Assembly: GCA_000024525.1 (NCBI GenBank)
Contig: CP001769.1
Location: 3,505,001-3,569,000, forward strand
Length of the DNA: 64,000 nucleotides
Source: Spirosoma linguale DSM 74
Lineage (GTDB): Bacteria; Bacteroidota; Bacteroidia; Cytophagales; Spirosomataceae
Direction: 5' to 3'
Shown: positions 43,478 to 50,656 of the stretch, one piece after another
How the letters are laid out: the number at the start of each line of letters is the position of its first letter
Numbering within the stretch: the stretch's first letter is position 1
Position numbers and translations under genes: made by a program
The notes under the pieces: generated by a model
Database searches by the model: none
Told to the model about the DNA's origin: nothing
The model's input: only the letters and a program-made list of their open reading frames with translations

Positions 43478-44217
43478 TACCTGTTTGAGCGACCCAACGT
43501 ATAAACTCCCCCCAGTGTTTCTCCACCAGTACCGAAGATGATGCGCGGATCGGAACCGTCGGGTTCATTCAATACCGACACCGACATATATGTTTCTTTT
43601 CCGTCAGGAACCAGAGCCTCAGCCAGTACGTGTCCGTCTTTGCTACTCAAAACGACCAGCATACCGTTGGGCCGCTTTGGGTTGTAAGCTTCTACCGTAA
43701 CATCGCCACCGTTCGAGATCAGTATATCGTCAAGACCATCGCCATCCTGATCGGGAATGAGTTGCGGGTTGTAAAAGTTGTACCACTTGTCTACTTTTTT
43801 GGGCTTGCTGCGTTTATCGAACCGCCACAGAATCCGGCCATCGGGCCCGTTGATAGCCTGTAGCTCTCCCCGTCGTCCGCCAATGATCACATCCTGCACT
43901 CCATCTTTATTGAGGTCGATGAGTATTGCCGAGCCAAATATCTGATCGGCCGCGGTTTTCTTCCAGAGTAGTTCGCCGGTTTTGCCGTTCAGGGCAACAA
44001 TGGCGGAATCGCAGGCCTGGAACTCCTGCCGACCCAGTCCAACAACGATGTCCCCCACCCCATCCCGATTGAGGTCAGTTACGCGCGGAGACGAAAACGT
44101 GCCTACGCTAGGCATCTGTTTTGCCCATGTACCTTGTGCTACCGACTGTTTAGGTACTACTTGTCCGACAAAACAGACTAGACCGAAAGTCAGTATCCGA
44201 TAAATTTTTGTTCTCAT
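43477..44217 (-). CDS. FG-GAP/VCBS beta-propeller protein, N-terminal part of a split gene
   Basis: 246 residues with a signal peptide (LTFGLVCFVGQVVPKQSVAQ) and FG-GAP repeats: DLNRDGVGDIVVGLG, DLNKDGVQDVIIGGR and DQDGDGLDDILIS. Exported, probably to the surface or periplasm, binding calcium. The frame ends soon after GGETLGG, with a CTG GGG GGA stretch that contains the -1 slippery heptamer G GGG GGA; the -1 frame continues the propeller in the next gene. Its ATG overlaps the ribD stop (ATGA, 44214-44217), which would couple its translation to ribD. The two parts together would be about 490 residues. Confidence 0.78.
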   Translation of the reverse strand: MRTKIYRILTFGLVCFVGQVVPKQSVAQGTWAKQMPSVGTFSSPRVTDLNRDGVGDIVVGLGRQEFQACDSAIVALNGKTGELLWKKTAADQIFGSAILIDLNKDGVQDVIIGGRRGELQAINGPDGRILWRFDKRSKPKKVDKWYNFYNPQLIPDQDGDGLDDILISNGGDVTVEAYNPKRPNGMLVVLSSKDGHVLAEALVPDGKETYMSVSVLNEPDGSDPRIIFGTGGETLGGVYTLGRSNR

Positions 44218-45272
44218 GGCTTCATATAACTAGTCAGCTCATCGTCGCCGACTTTTTCGCGGCTGTGGATAATGCCCCGCACGGTTGGTGCTTTTACACC
44301 ATTGCCGAGCATCGTCCGGCTCCGAAATACCCGCATTTCGTCCCATAGACCGGCTTCCATAAACGCATTCAATACAACTGCGCCCCCCTCTACCAGAACA
44401 GATTGTACTTTACGCTGGTAGAGGTCGCTCATTACCTGATATAATGATTCTGCGACTACATACTGCACGTTAGGGAGGTCAGGCAACGCATCCGTTTGAG
44501 AAGCATGGTAAACCAGCGTCGGCTGCGAACCATCGAATAGATGTAAGTCGGTGGTTAGCGTGAGGTTTCTGTCCAGCACAACACGGGTGGGGTCTTTCCC
44601 TTCCCATAAGCGGGTGTTCAGACGTGGGTTATCCAGGCGGGCCGTGTTGGCACCCACCAGAATGGCATCTTCCTCGCCCCGCCAGCGATGAACCAGCCGA
44701 TGTGCCAGATCACCACTTATTTTCACCGGTTGACCTCCCGCTCCGGCAATAAATCCATCGGCGGTTTCGGCCCACTTTAGAAGTATATAAGGTCGTTTCT
44801 GTTCAAAAAAAGTAAAAAAGCGGGCATTCAGCAGGCGGCCCTGTTCGGCCAGTACGCCCGTCTCGACCTGGATGCCAGCCGCGCGTAGTTTGGCAAACCC
44901 CTGACCAGACACCAGCGGATTGGGGTCATCGTTGCAGCAAACAACCCGCTTTACGTGGCGTTCAATCAGCAGATCAGCGCAGGGGGGCGTTTTTCCCCAG
45001 TGTGAGCAGGGTTCGAGGGTTACGTAGACAGTGGCTTCGGAAAGCAACTGCTGGTGTTCGGGTAACACAGAATTGACCGCATTAACTTCGGCATGCCAGT
45101 CGCCGTACCGCTTATGCCAGCCTTCACCAATGATGCGTTCCTGGCTCCCGGAGCCATGTGTAATAACGCAGCCCACCATTGGATTAGGACTTACATGGCC
45201 CCGACCAAGGGTAGCCAGTTCGAGCGCACGGCGCATAAAACGCTCATCAACCGATAAACCAGACACGTTCAT
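44214..45272 (-). CDS. ribD: bifunctional diaminohydroxyphosphoribosylaminopyrimidine deaminase / 5-amino-6-(5-phosphoribosylamino)uracil reductase
   Basis: Two consecutive riboflavin-pathway steps in one cytoplasmic protein of 352 residues. The N-terminal deaminase has the zinc site HAEVNAV and PCSHWGKTPPCADLLIE; the C-terminal NADPH-dependent reductase has ILLKWAETADGFIAG, DAILVGANTARLDNP and VLVEGGAVVLNAFMEAGLWDE (split here across motif limits). Full-length, no defect. Its stop overlaps the start of the FG-GAP gene by 4 bp, an unexpected operon partner. Start is ATG at 45272. Confidence 0.95.
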   Translation of the reverse strand: MNVSGLSVDERFMRRALELATLGRGHVSPNPMVGCVITHGSGSQERIIGEGWHKRYGDWHAEVNAVNSVLPEHQQLLSEATVYVTLEPCSHWGKTPPCADLLIERHVKRVVCCNDDPNPLVSGQGFAKLRAAGIQVETGVLAEQGRLLNARFFTFFEQKRPYILLKWAETADGFIAGAGGQPVKISGDLAHRLVHRWRGEEDAILVGANTARLDNPRLNTRLWEGKDPTRVVLDRNLTLTTDLHLFDGSQPTLVYHASQTDALPDLPNVQYVVAESLYQVMSDLYQRKVQSVLVEGGAVVLNAFMEAGLWDEMRVFRSRTMLGNGVKAPTVRGIIHSREKVGDDELTSYMKP

Positions 45273-45424
45273 TTTTTAAAGTTAGGCAGAAATTACTGGC
45301 AGACAGAGCCTTTTCGCCTTCGAAGCCTGTCGCCGGGTACTCTTCGCTCAACTGCTGAACAGGTCGGGTAAGCGCTGATACACTCTTGAATAAGAAGTAA
45401 GCCGTGTTTCAGGGAAAACTTCCC

Positions 45425-45432
45425 TATTTTTG
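45425..45432 (+). promoter_or_regulatory. Bacteroidota -7 box of prmC
   Basis: TATTTTTG fits TAnnTTTG and lies 25 bp before ATG 45457. It overlaps an upstream TTG (45430) that could otherwise be read as a start, and so argues for the ATG. Confidence 0.5.
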
Positions 45433-45456
45433 GCAAAATTACTAGTCCCGACTCAA

Positions 45457-46305
45457 ATGGCAACTGCCAAACCCTTATACGAACGGCTCAGCAAGAATAT
45501 TACCGCCTATCCACCCGAAGAAGCGCGGGAAATGGCCTTTATGCTGCTCGACCATTATTTCGGCCTGCGTAAGACCGACGTATTAACCGACAAACCCCTG
45601 CCCCCCAATCGCACCGAGCCCGACTGGTTCAAGATTCTGGAACGGCTTAACCGGCAGGAACCCATTCAGCACGTTATTGGCACGACGATCTTCTGCGGGC
45701 TGGAGTTCGAGGTATCGCCCGATGTGCTGATACCCCGCCCCGAAACCGAAGACCTGGTCCGGCTGATCATGCACGACTTTGCCGACCGGGTCGATGATGT
45801 TCCCATTCTGGATATTGGTACCGGCAGCGGCTGTATTGCCATTACGATGGCCCGCTTCCTGCCCCAGTCGGTGGTAACAGGCTGGGATGTTTCGGAAAAA
45901 GCCCTCACACTGGCGCGGCAAAATGCCGAACACCTGAAAGCTGATGTACAGTTTTCAATTCAGGATATATTAAATGTTCCGGCCGACTTTAATGAGCGGT
46001 TCGACTGTGTGGTGAGCAATCCACCGTATGTAACACGTTCGGAAGCCGCCGAAATGGACCGGAATGTACTCGATTACGAACCCGATCTGGCGCTGTTTGT
46101 TGAGGACAATGACCCGCTGGTCTTTTACAAGGCTGTAGCTGATTTCTGCGTTCGTCACCTTACCAAAGACGGTGCCTGTTACGTAGAGATAAACGAACGC
46201 TTTGGCGAAGCAACACGTCAGGTGTTCGCCGACCGGGGTTTCACAAAGATTCAGGTATACAAAGACATTCACGGCAAAGACCGCAGCATCCGGGCAACGT
46301 TTTAA
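45457..46305 (+). CDS. prmC: peptide chain release factor N5-glutamine methyltransferase
   Basis: Methylates the GGQ glutamine of release factors RF1 and RF2. About 282 residues. N-terminal helical domain, then class I methyltransferase core with motif I DIGTGSGCIAI, the substrate-side VVSNPPYVTRSE (NPPY) and ending DIHGKDRSIRATF. The linker HVIGTTIFCGLEFEVSPDVL followed by IPRPETE is family-typical. Start at ATG 45457 follows a -7 box. It is followed by the MoxR gene after a GTAAGT-type hairpin. Confidence 0.95.
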   Translation: MATAKPLYERLSKNITAYPPEEAREMAFMLLDHYFGLRKTDVLTDKPLPPNRTEPDWFKILERLNRQEPIQHVIGTTIFCGLEFEVSPDVLIPRPETEDLVRLIMHDFADRVDDVPILDIGTGSGCIAITMARFLPQSVVTGWDVSEKALTLARQNAEHLKADVQFSIQDILNVPADFNERFDCVVSNPPYVTRSEAAEMDRNVLDYEPDLALFVEDNDPLVFYKAVADFCVRHLTKDGACYVEINERFGEATRQVFADRGFTKIQVYKDIHGKDRSIRATF

Positions 46306-46312
46306 AAATAGT

Positions 46313-46360
46313 CAGGTAAGTTGGTAAGTCAGCCACTTACCTGACTTATCAACTTATCAG
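46313..46360. repeat. intercistronic hairpin of GTAAGT/GTCAG words
   Basis: Arms 46313-46332 and 46341-46360 pair at 17 of 20 positions across 8 nt. The arm contains CAGGTAAG and GGTAAGTCAG. A related hairpin with GTAAGTCG and GTCAGTAAGTG lies at 60101-60183. It fills the 58-bp gap between prmC and moxR and ends 3 bp before the moxR ATG, so it may cover the ribosome landing site. Confidence 0.8.
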
Positions 46361-46363
46361 TTT

Positions 46364-47341
46364 ATGCAGCCAACATCTTCCTTTACGTACCATACTAAAA
46401 TCCGTGAGGTATTTAGTGAAATGAGCCAGGTTGTGGTTGGTCAGGACCGGCTGCTCAACCGGTTGCTCATTGGTCTGTTTACGGGTGGGCATATTTTGTT
46501 GGAAGGGGTTCCGGGTCTGGCTAAAACACTCACCATCAACACCCTTGCGAAAGTACTTGAACTGGATTTCCAACGGATTCAGTTTACGCCCGATCTGCTC
46601 CCCGCCGACCTGATTGGCACCATGATTTTCAACCAGAAAACCGCTGAGTTCGAGGTTAAACAGGGGCCTATTTTTGCCAATCTGATCCTGGCCGATGAGG
46701 TCAACCGATCGCCGGCCAAAGTACAGGCGGCCCTGCTCGAAGCCATGCAGGAGAAGCAGGTGACAATTGGGGAAGAAACGTTTGTTCTCGACCGGCCCTT
46801 TCTGGTGTTGGCCACCCAAAACCCGGTGGAGCAGGAAGGCACGTATCCGCTTCCGGAAGCCCAGGTTGACCGATTCATGATGAAGGTCTTTGTAGACTAT
46901 CTGAGCCGGGAAGATGAAATGGAGGTCATGCGTCGAATGTCTAACATGAATTTCGCCTATGAGGTAAAACCCGTGCTGGGAAAGGAAGACCTGGTAGCCA
47001 TCCGCAATGAAATAAATACCATCACCATCTCGGAAACCCTTGAGCGATATATTATTGAGTTGGTCTTTGCCACCCGCCGACCACTGGAATATAGTCTCCG
47101 GGATGAAGCCCGCTACATTCAGTTTGGGGTATCGCCCCGCGCCAGTATCAACCTGAATCTGGCAGCCAAAGCCCTTGCCTACTTCGACCGGCGCGATTAC
47201 GTCCTGCCCGAAGACATCAAAGAAGTAGCCCCTGATGTGTTCAACCACCGCATTATGCTCAACTACGAAGCGGAGGCCGACGGCGTTACAACGTTACAGG
47301 TCATTGATTCCATCCTGCGCAAAGTAGCCATTGGACGGTAG
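46364..47341 (+). CDS. MoxR-family AAA ATPase
   Basis: 325 residues, a cytoplasmic AAA+ chaperone-like ATPase. Walker A is LLEGVPGLAKTLTI, Walker B LILADEVNRSPAKV, sensor region FLVLATQNPVEQEGTYPLPE, and arginine-finger type EAQVDRFMMKV. Family members (RavA, MoxR) help assemble metal-centre or von Willebrand-factor-domain proteins. In Bacteroidota the usual neighbours are DUF58 and VWA batA/B genes; none is seen after it here, since msrB follows. Partner is therefore unknown. Confidence 0.92.
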   Translation: MQPTSSFTYHTKIREVFSEMSQVVVGQDRLLNRLLIGLFTGGHILLEGVPGLAKTLTINTLAKVLELDFQRIQFTPDLLPADLIGTMIFNQKTAEFEVKQGPIFANLILADEVNRSPAKVQAALLEAMQEKQVTIGEETFVLDRPFLVLATQNPVEQEGTYPLPEAQVDRFMMKVFVDYLSREDEMEVMRRMSNMNFAYEVKPVLGKEDLVAIRNEINTITISETLERYIIELVFATRRPLEYSLRDEARYIQFGVSPRASINLNLAAKALAYFDRRDYVLPEDIKEVAPDVFNHRIMLNYEAEADGVTTLQVIDSILRKVAIGR

Positions 47342-47403
47342 ACGTTTGTGAACGTCAGACTACCTGTTTTGCGTTTCATAGTAAATCCCAAAGGACCTAA
47401 TCT

Positions 47404-47916
47404 ATGCGGCAAAACAGGTTTTTCTTTTTAGCAGCTCTGCTACTGGCGAGCAGTTTGTGGATTTACGGAACCTACTTTGCTGCCCCACGTCCATCCCATA
47501 AACGACCATCGGGAACTACGTCTCCTGGTAATCGACGAGTGGAGAAAACCGATGCCGACTGGAAAGCGATCCTAACGCGTTCGGAATATAACATAACCCG
47601 AAAAAGCGGCACCGAATGGCCCAACAGCAGTGACCTGACACACGAAACGCGCAAGGGCGTGTATCAGTGTGTTTGCTGCCGTAACCCGCTTTTTTCGTCC
47701 GACACCAAATTCGACTCACACACCGGCTGGCCCAGTTTTTACGCGCCTATTGTAGCCAACGCTGTTTATACGGAGCCGGACGGCAACCGAACGGAGGTGC
47801 GCTGCTCGGTTTGTGATGCCCACTTAGGCCATGTTTTCGAGGATGGACCAGACCCTACAGGACTGCGGTATTGCATGAATGGAGTAGCCCTGTCCTTTAG
47901 GTCGCCGGGCAGCTAA
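47404..47916 (+). CDS. msrB: methionine-R-sulfoxide reductase, exported
   Basis: Repairs methionine-R-oxides. 170 residues: an N-terminal hydrophobic segment (about 6-28) that serves as signal anchor or signal peptide, then a full MsrB domain. Zinc cysteines are in CVCCRN and CSVCDAH, and the catalytic motif is LRYCMNGVALSF. HTGWPSFYAPI is family-typical. The signal suggests envelope repair. A 10-bp inverted repeat (47363-47372 with 47409-47418) could fold over codons 2-5. Confidence 0.93.
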   Translation: MRQNRFFFLAALLLASSLWIYGTYFAAPRPSHKRPSGTTSPGNRRVEKTDADWKAILTRSEYNITRKSGTEWPNSSDLTHETRKGVYQCVCCRNPLFSSDTKFDSHTGWPSFYAPIVANAVYTEPDGNRTEVRCSVCDAHLGHVFEDGPDPTGLRYCMNGVALSFRSPGS

Positions 47917-47936
47917 TCCTGCGGACAACACACTCA

Positions 47937-48197
47937 TCAGGAACGGGAGTGGCAAGAATGGGCTCTCTTCTCAACTACCCAAACGCTCCAGACGGCGGTT
48001 CCTTGCAGCAGCACACCGCCCAATAAAAACCAGATGCCGTTCAGGTCCTGACTGAGCAGGCTGGTCAGGCCCAGGGCTACGCTGCTCATGGACAAAAAAA
48101 ACAGCACACCAGCCAGTATTATTATCATCCAGCCCCCCAAGCTGTGAACGTACTTTGTTTTCTGCCGGAAGTTAACCTCTCGTGTATGAAAAGACAT
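47937..48197 (-). CDS. small two-span membrane protein
   Basis: 86 residues from ATG 48197 (an upstream GTG at 48203 is possible). Two hydrophobic segments, about residues 25-47 (LGGWMIIILAGVLFFLSMSS) and 55-75, with a basic C-terminal tail ending KRAHSCHSRS. I do not recognise a family. It is convergent with msrB with 20 bp between stops. Confidence 0.6.
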   Translation of the reverse strand: MSFHTREVNFRQKTKYVHSLGGWMIIILAGVLFFLSMSSVALGLTSLLSQDLNGIWFLLGGVLLQGTAVWSVWVVEKRAHSCHSRS

Positions 48198-48506
48198 ATT
48201 CACCGATCTATAAGCTGAGTAATTGGTTCGTTTATCGAGCGTCCCCAGACAAATCCGTTCAATAGATTCAGTCTGGCAATCCCGCCATGTACACGAAACC
48301 TGCCTTTTAACAGGTTTCGTGGGTACTCAATAAACTACCACGACTCTAACATAGAGGTGCGTATCTCTATCACCAAGCAAACGTTGCGGAAAGGCCTGTA
48401 AACGTGGTGGAATGCCTTGATTTTGACCTTGAATATGTAGCGCTGTTGGCTTTCTAAACGATGGACAAGGTCCTGAACGAGTCAATAACACCGTTTCTGC
48501 ACAGTC
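48198..48506. other. intergenic region with REP-like hairpin
   Basis: No protein gene was found in these 309 bp. Content: a REP-like hairpin at 48289-48326 and the 3' terminator of the 4HB gene at 48489-48518. The middle part shows nothing I can support. Confidence 0.6.
48289..48326. repeat. REP-like hairpin
   Basis: GTAC flanks an inverted repeat ACGAAACCTG / CAGGTTTCGT (48293-48302 and 48311-48320), ending GGGTAC. The GTAC(C)-ACG format is like that of the doublet at 19373-19436, so it may be a distant relative mobilised by a similar RAYT system. Confidence 0.55.
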
Positions 48507-48518
48507 TCAGAAACGGTG
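48489..48518 (-). terminator. hairpin overlapping the end of the 4HB gene
   Basis: CACCGTTTCT and AGAAACGGTG form a perfect 10-bp stem with a 10-nt loop, overlapping the stop codon (48507-48509). T-run support on the minus strand is poor (TTATTG), so termination is possible but uncertain. Confidence 0.5.
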
Positions 48519-49148
48519 CCAATACAGACTCAACCCCACAAACAGCACCAGCCCGATCTGCAAAGCGGTTAAGATGTAGACATCATTTGTCTGCCCCCTC
48601 GACCGTTCGAGTAACTCCTCGCCTACCGTAAGTTGCAGGGTAGATAATTCGTTGAGGGTCTGAATTATCTGACTAAAGGCCGTACTGGCCGTACGGGTAA
48701 GCTTAACTTGCCGGTCTTTTGGCAACGAGGTAAACTTGGCAGCCAGTTCAGCTTCCAACCGGTCATATCCGTTTAGCTGACGCTTAAACAGCTGAAGGTG
48801 ATCAGCTTCTTTGGTCGTTAATCTGGTCCGCTCAAATTCTGTCAGCAGTGAATCGGCCCGACGATTAAACTGATCCAGACTGGAGCCTACCAGCCCCGAA
48901 TCAGGCTTTTCGATAGTAAGCAGCTTGGTTTCGAGCAGCATCCGTTTCCCATAGACCGTCGACATCAGATTAACAAGAATAGCCGTCGGTACCAGCCGAT
49001 CTTTGTAAATGGATACCGATTCTTCCTGAATCTTGTGTGTACTGCGTCGACTCAGGAAAATGCTTGTCAGGATTAAGCCAAGCAGGCTAATGACTAGCAG
49101 AACGGACCGTACTGGCAAAGGATTATAATAAGTTTTCGACATATACAT
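48507..49148 (-). CDS. stand-alone four-helix-bundle (4HB_MCP-like) membrane sensor
   Basis: A 213-residue protein with two transmembrane helices (about 14-31 and 190-208) around a helical periplasmic domain of about 155 residues (LTEFERTRLTTKEADHLQLF), as in the ligand-binding region of chemotaxis receptors. Unlike them it ends right after the second helix: there is no HAMP, methyl-accepting, kinase or cyclase domain. It may work by touching another protein or be a degenerate receptor. Start is ATG at 49148 or 49142. Confidence 0.75.
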   Translation of the reverse strand: MYMSKTYYNPLPVRSVLLVISLLGLILTSIFLSRRSTHKIQEESVSIYKDRLVPTAILVNLMSTVYGKRMLLETKLLTIEKPDSGLVGSSLDQFNRRADSLLTEFERTRLTTKEADHLQLFKRQLNGYDRLEAELAAKFTSLPKDRQVKLTRTASTAFSQIIQTLNELSTLQLTVGEELLERSRGQTNDVYILTALQIGLVLFVGLSLYWHRF

Positions 49149-49178
49149 AAGCCAGACAGAAGTGAGATAAATTATAAA

Positions 49179-49209
49179 GCAAGCTTCGGCTATTGTTGCC
49201 GAAGCTTGC
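49179..49209 (-). terminator. terminator of the secreted small protein gene
   Basis: GCAAGCTTCGGC and GCCGAAGCTTGC pair perfectly around a 7-nt loop; on the minus strand it is followed by TTTATAATTT. It lies 15 bp past the stop of the gene at 49224. Confidence 0.85.
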
Positions 49210-49223
49210 TGTTCACCTGCTTA

Positions 49224-49613
49224 TTAGTTACCATCCGTAACTGGCTGAGCAGGCAGCCGTTCAACGGCAATAGAGCCCGGTTGCGTACTCGACCGAATCA
49301 CATTACTGTGCTGGGCCTTATAATTCCGCACGGCTACATCCATAACCGGTGTATGCGGTAAGGTAAGACCACCAGCGGGCTTACTACCCGGTACCGGCTG
49401 TTTATAGTTGGCGATCATTCCCTGGTTGACGCTAGGCGCATTAACTACAATTCCCGATTGCCCTTTCCAGGACTGAACCGTTGCGGCTTTGTTCGGGTGC
49501 TTGTAATTGTGCGTTGAGTAGGTATGGTCGTTGCGTAATTTACGATCATCCTGGGCCGAAGCAGTAAAGAATAAACCGCTGCCGAAAGCGAGGATAAACA
49601 GGTATGTTTTCAT
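49224..49613 (-). CDS. secreted small protein of unknown function
   Basis: 129 residues from ATG 49613. Signal peptide MKTYLFILAFGSGLFFTASA is followed by a low-complexity polar chain with Lys, His, Gln and Pro (KLRNDHTYSTHNYKHPNKAA). No domain or cysteine is recognised. It is divergent from the second response-regulator gene across the TTAG four-repeat array at 49706-49745, so it may be a target of that two-component system. Function unknown. Confidence 0.7.
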   Translation of the reverse strand: MKTYLFILAFGSGLFFTASAQDDRKLRNDHTYSTHNYKHPNKAATVQSWKGQSGIVVNAPSVNQGMIANYKQPVPGSKPAGGLTLPHTPVMDVAVRNYKAQHSNVIRSSTQPGSIAVERLPAQPVTDGN

Positions 49614-49705
49614 GGTTTGTCTTGTTATTTGCAAGGTCAACCAGGTTGAATTGGTACTTTATCGATCCATTCCCTGGTTGACTTTACAAAGGTGAAGCCC
49701 CCGCG

Positions 49706-49745
49706 TTAGGCAGGTGTTAGAACCAGATTAGAACAGGATTAGAAA
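49706..49745. promoter_or_regulatory. four 11-bp direct repeats (TTAGAAC box array) before the second two-component system
   Basis: TTAGGCA (49706), TTAGAAC (49717), TTAGAAC (49728) and TTAGAAA (49739) start at exact 11-bp intervals. The array lies in the divergent gap between the secreted protein gene and the regulator gene, 82 bp before the latter. Same layout, different word, as the arrays at 28566 and 32044. Confidence 0.6.
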
Positions 49746-49827
49746 ATCAAATCGCTAACCAAACAGGTGAAGTTCGAGTTGATTGTTAACTACGAGTGCA
49801 CTATACTACTCAACCAGAAACTTTTTC

Positions 49828-50499
49828 ATGAAAATCCTTTTAGTTGAAGACGAAGAGCGGTTAGCTTCTTTTATCCGAAAAGGTATATCGGCCGAAGGCT
49901 ACGAAGTTGAAGTCGCCCACGATGGACGTACCGGCCTGTCACTCTTCCGCAGGGACATTTATGATATTATTATTCTGGATGTCAATCTTCCACACATGAA
50001 TGGCTTTGATCTGTGTCGGCATATCCGGTCAGAAAATGAGGCTGTTCCCGTGCTGATGCTCACTGCACTGGATAGCATGGCCGACAAATCGGACGGGTTC
50101 AACGCCGGGGCCGACGATTACCTTGCCAAACCCTTTGAGTTTCAGGAACTGCTTTTACGACTTAGAGCCCTGACGCGCCGGATCGGCTCGCGACCCAAAC
50201 AGGTGCTCCAACTCGCCGATTTAGAACTGAATCTGGATAGTAAGACCGTAACCCGCGCCGGTAAACGTATCGACCTGACCACCCGCGAATACGCACTGGT
50301 AGAGTACATGATGCTCAACAAAGGAAAAGTCATTTCGCGGGTCGACATCAGCGAACGCGTCTGGAGCCTCAACTTCGACAATAACAGCAACGTTATTGAT
50401 GTGTACGTCAGCTACCTACGAAAAAAAATCGACAAGGGGTTTTCGCCCAAATTGCTGCATACCATCGTAGGCATGGGCTATGTTCTTCGGGAGGATTAG
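49828..50499 (+). CDS. OmpR-family response regulator, second two-component system
   Basis: 223 residues: receiver with acidic VEDEER, phosphorylation site IIILDVNLPHMNGFDL and LAKPFEF, then a winged-helix domain (KVISRVDISERVWSLNFDNN, ending HTIVGMGYVLRE). It is a close relative of the regulator at 32225. Start is ATG 49828 (MKILLVEDEERL); a TTG frame extends 15 codons upstream. The likely targets are itself, the divergent secreted protein and possibly the RND pump downstream. Its kinase follows after a tandem repeat. Confidence 0.93.
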   Translation: MKILLVEDEERLASFIRKGISAEGYEVEVAHDGRTGLSLFRRDIYDIIILDVNLPHMNGFDLCRHIRSENEAVPVLMLTALDSMADKSDGFNAGADDYLAKPFEFQELLLRLRALTRRIGSRPKQVLQLADLELNLDSKTVTRAGKRIDLTTREYALVEYMMLNKGKVISRVDISERVWSLNFDNNSNVIDVYVSYLRKKIDKGFSPKLLHTIVGMGYVLRED

Positions 50500-50646
50500 T
50501 TAATGGTTAATGGTTAATGGTTAATGGTTAATGGTTAATGGTTAATGGTTAATGGTTAATGGTTAATGGTTAATGAAAAACAGTCCAACCTCAGAAGTAT
50601 CTACTCATCAACCAATAACTCAACAACTCAATAACCAATAACCAAC
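50500..50646. repeat. TTAATGG tandem array with a partly complementary arm
   Basis: Ten perfect TTAATGG heptamers plus a partial copy run from the base after the stop codon (50500-50575). The stretch 50609-50646 is made of CCAATAAC and CAACTCAATAACC words that can pair with them (TTATTGG against CCAATAA). It fills the gap between the second regulator and kinase genes. The simple heptamer makes copy-number variation by slippage likely. Confidence 0.9.
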
Positions 50647-50656
50647 ATCCAGCGTT

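Noticed and set aside
50500..50575. Regular repeats that resemble a CRISPR array
   Set aside because: Contiguous 7-bp units with no spacers and no cas genes; a simple tandem repeat.
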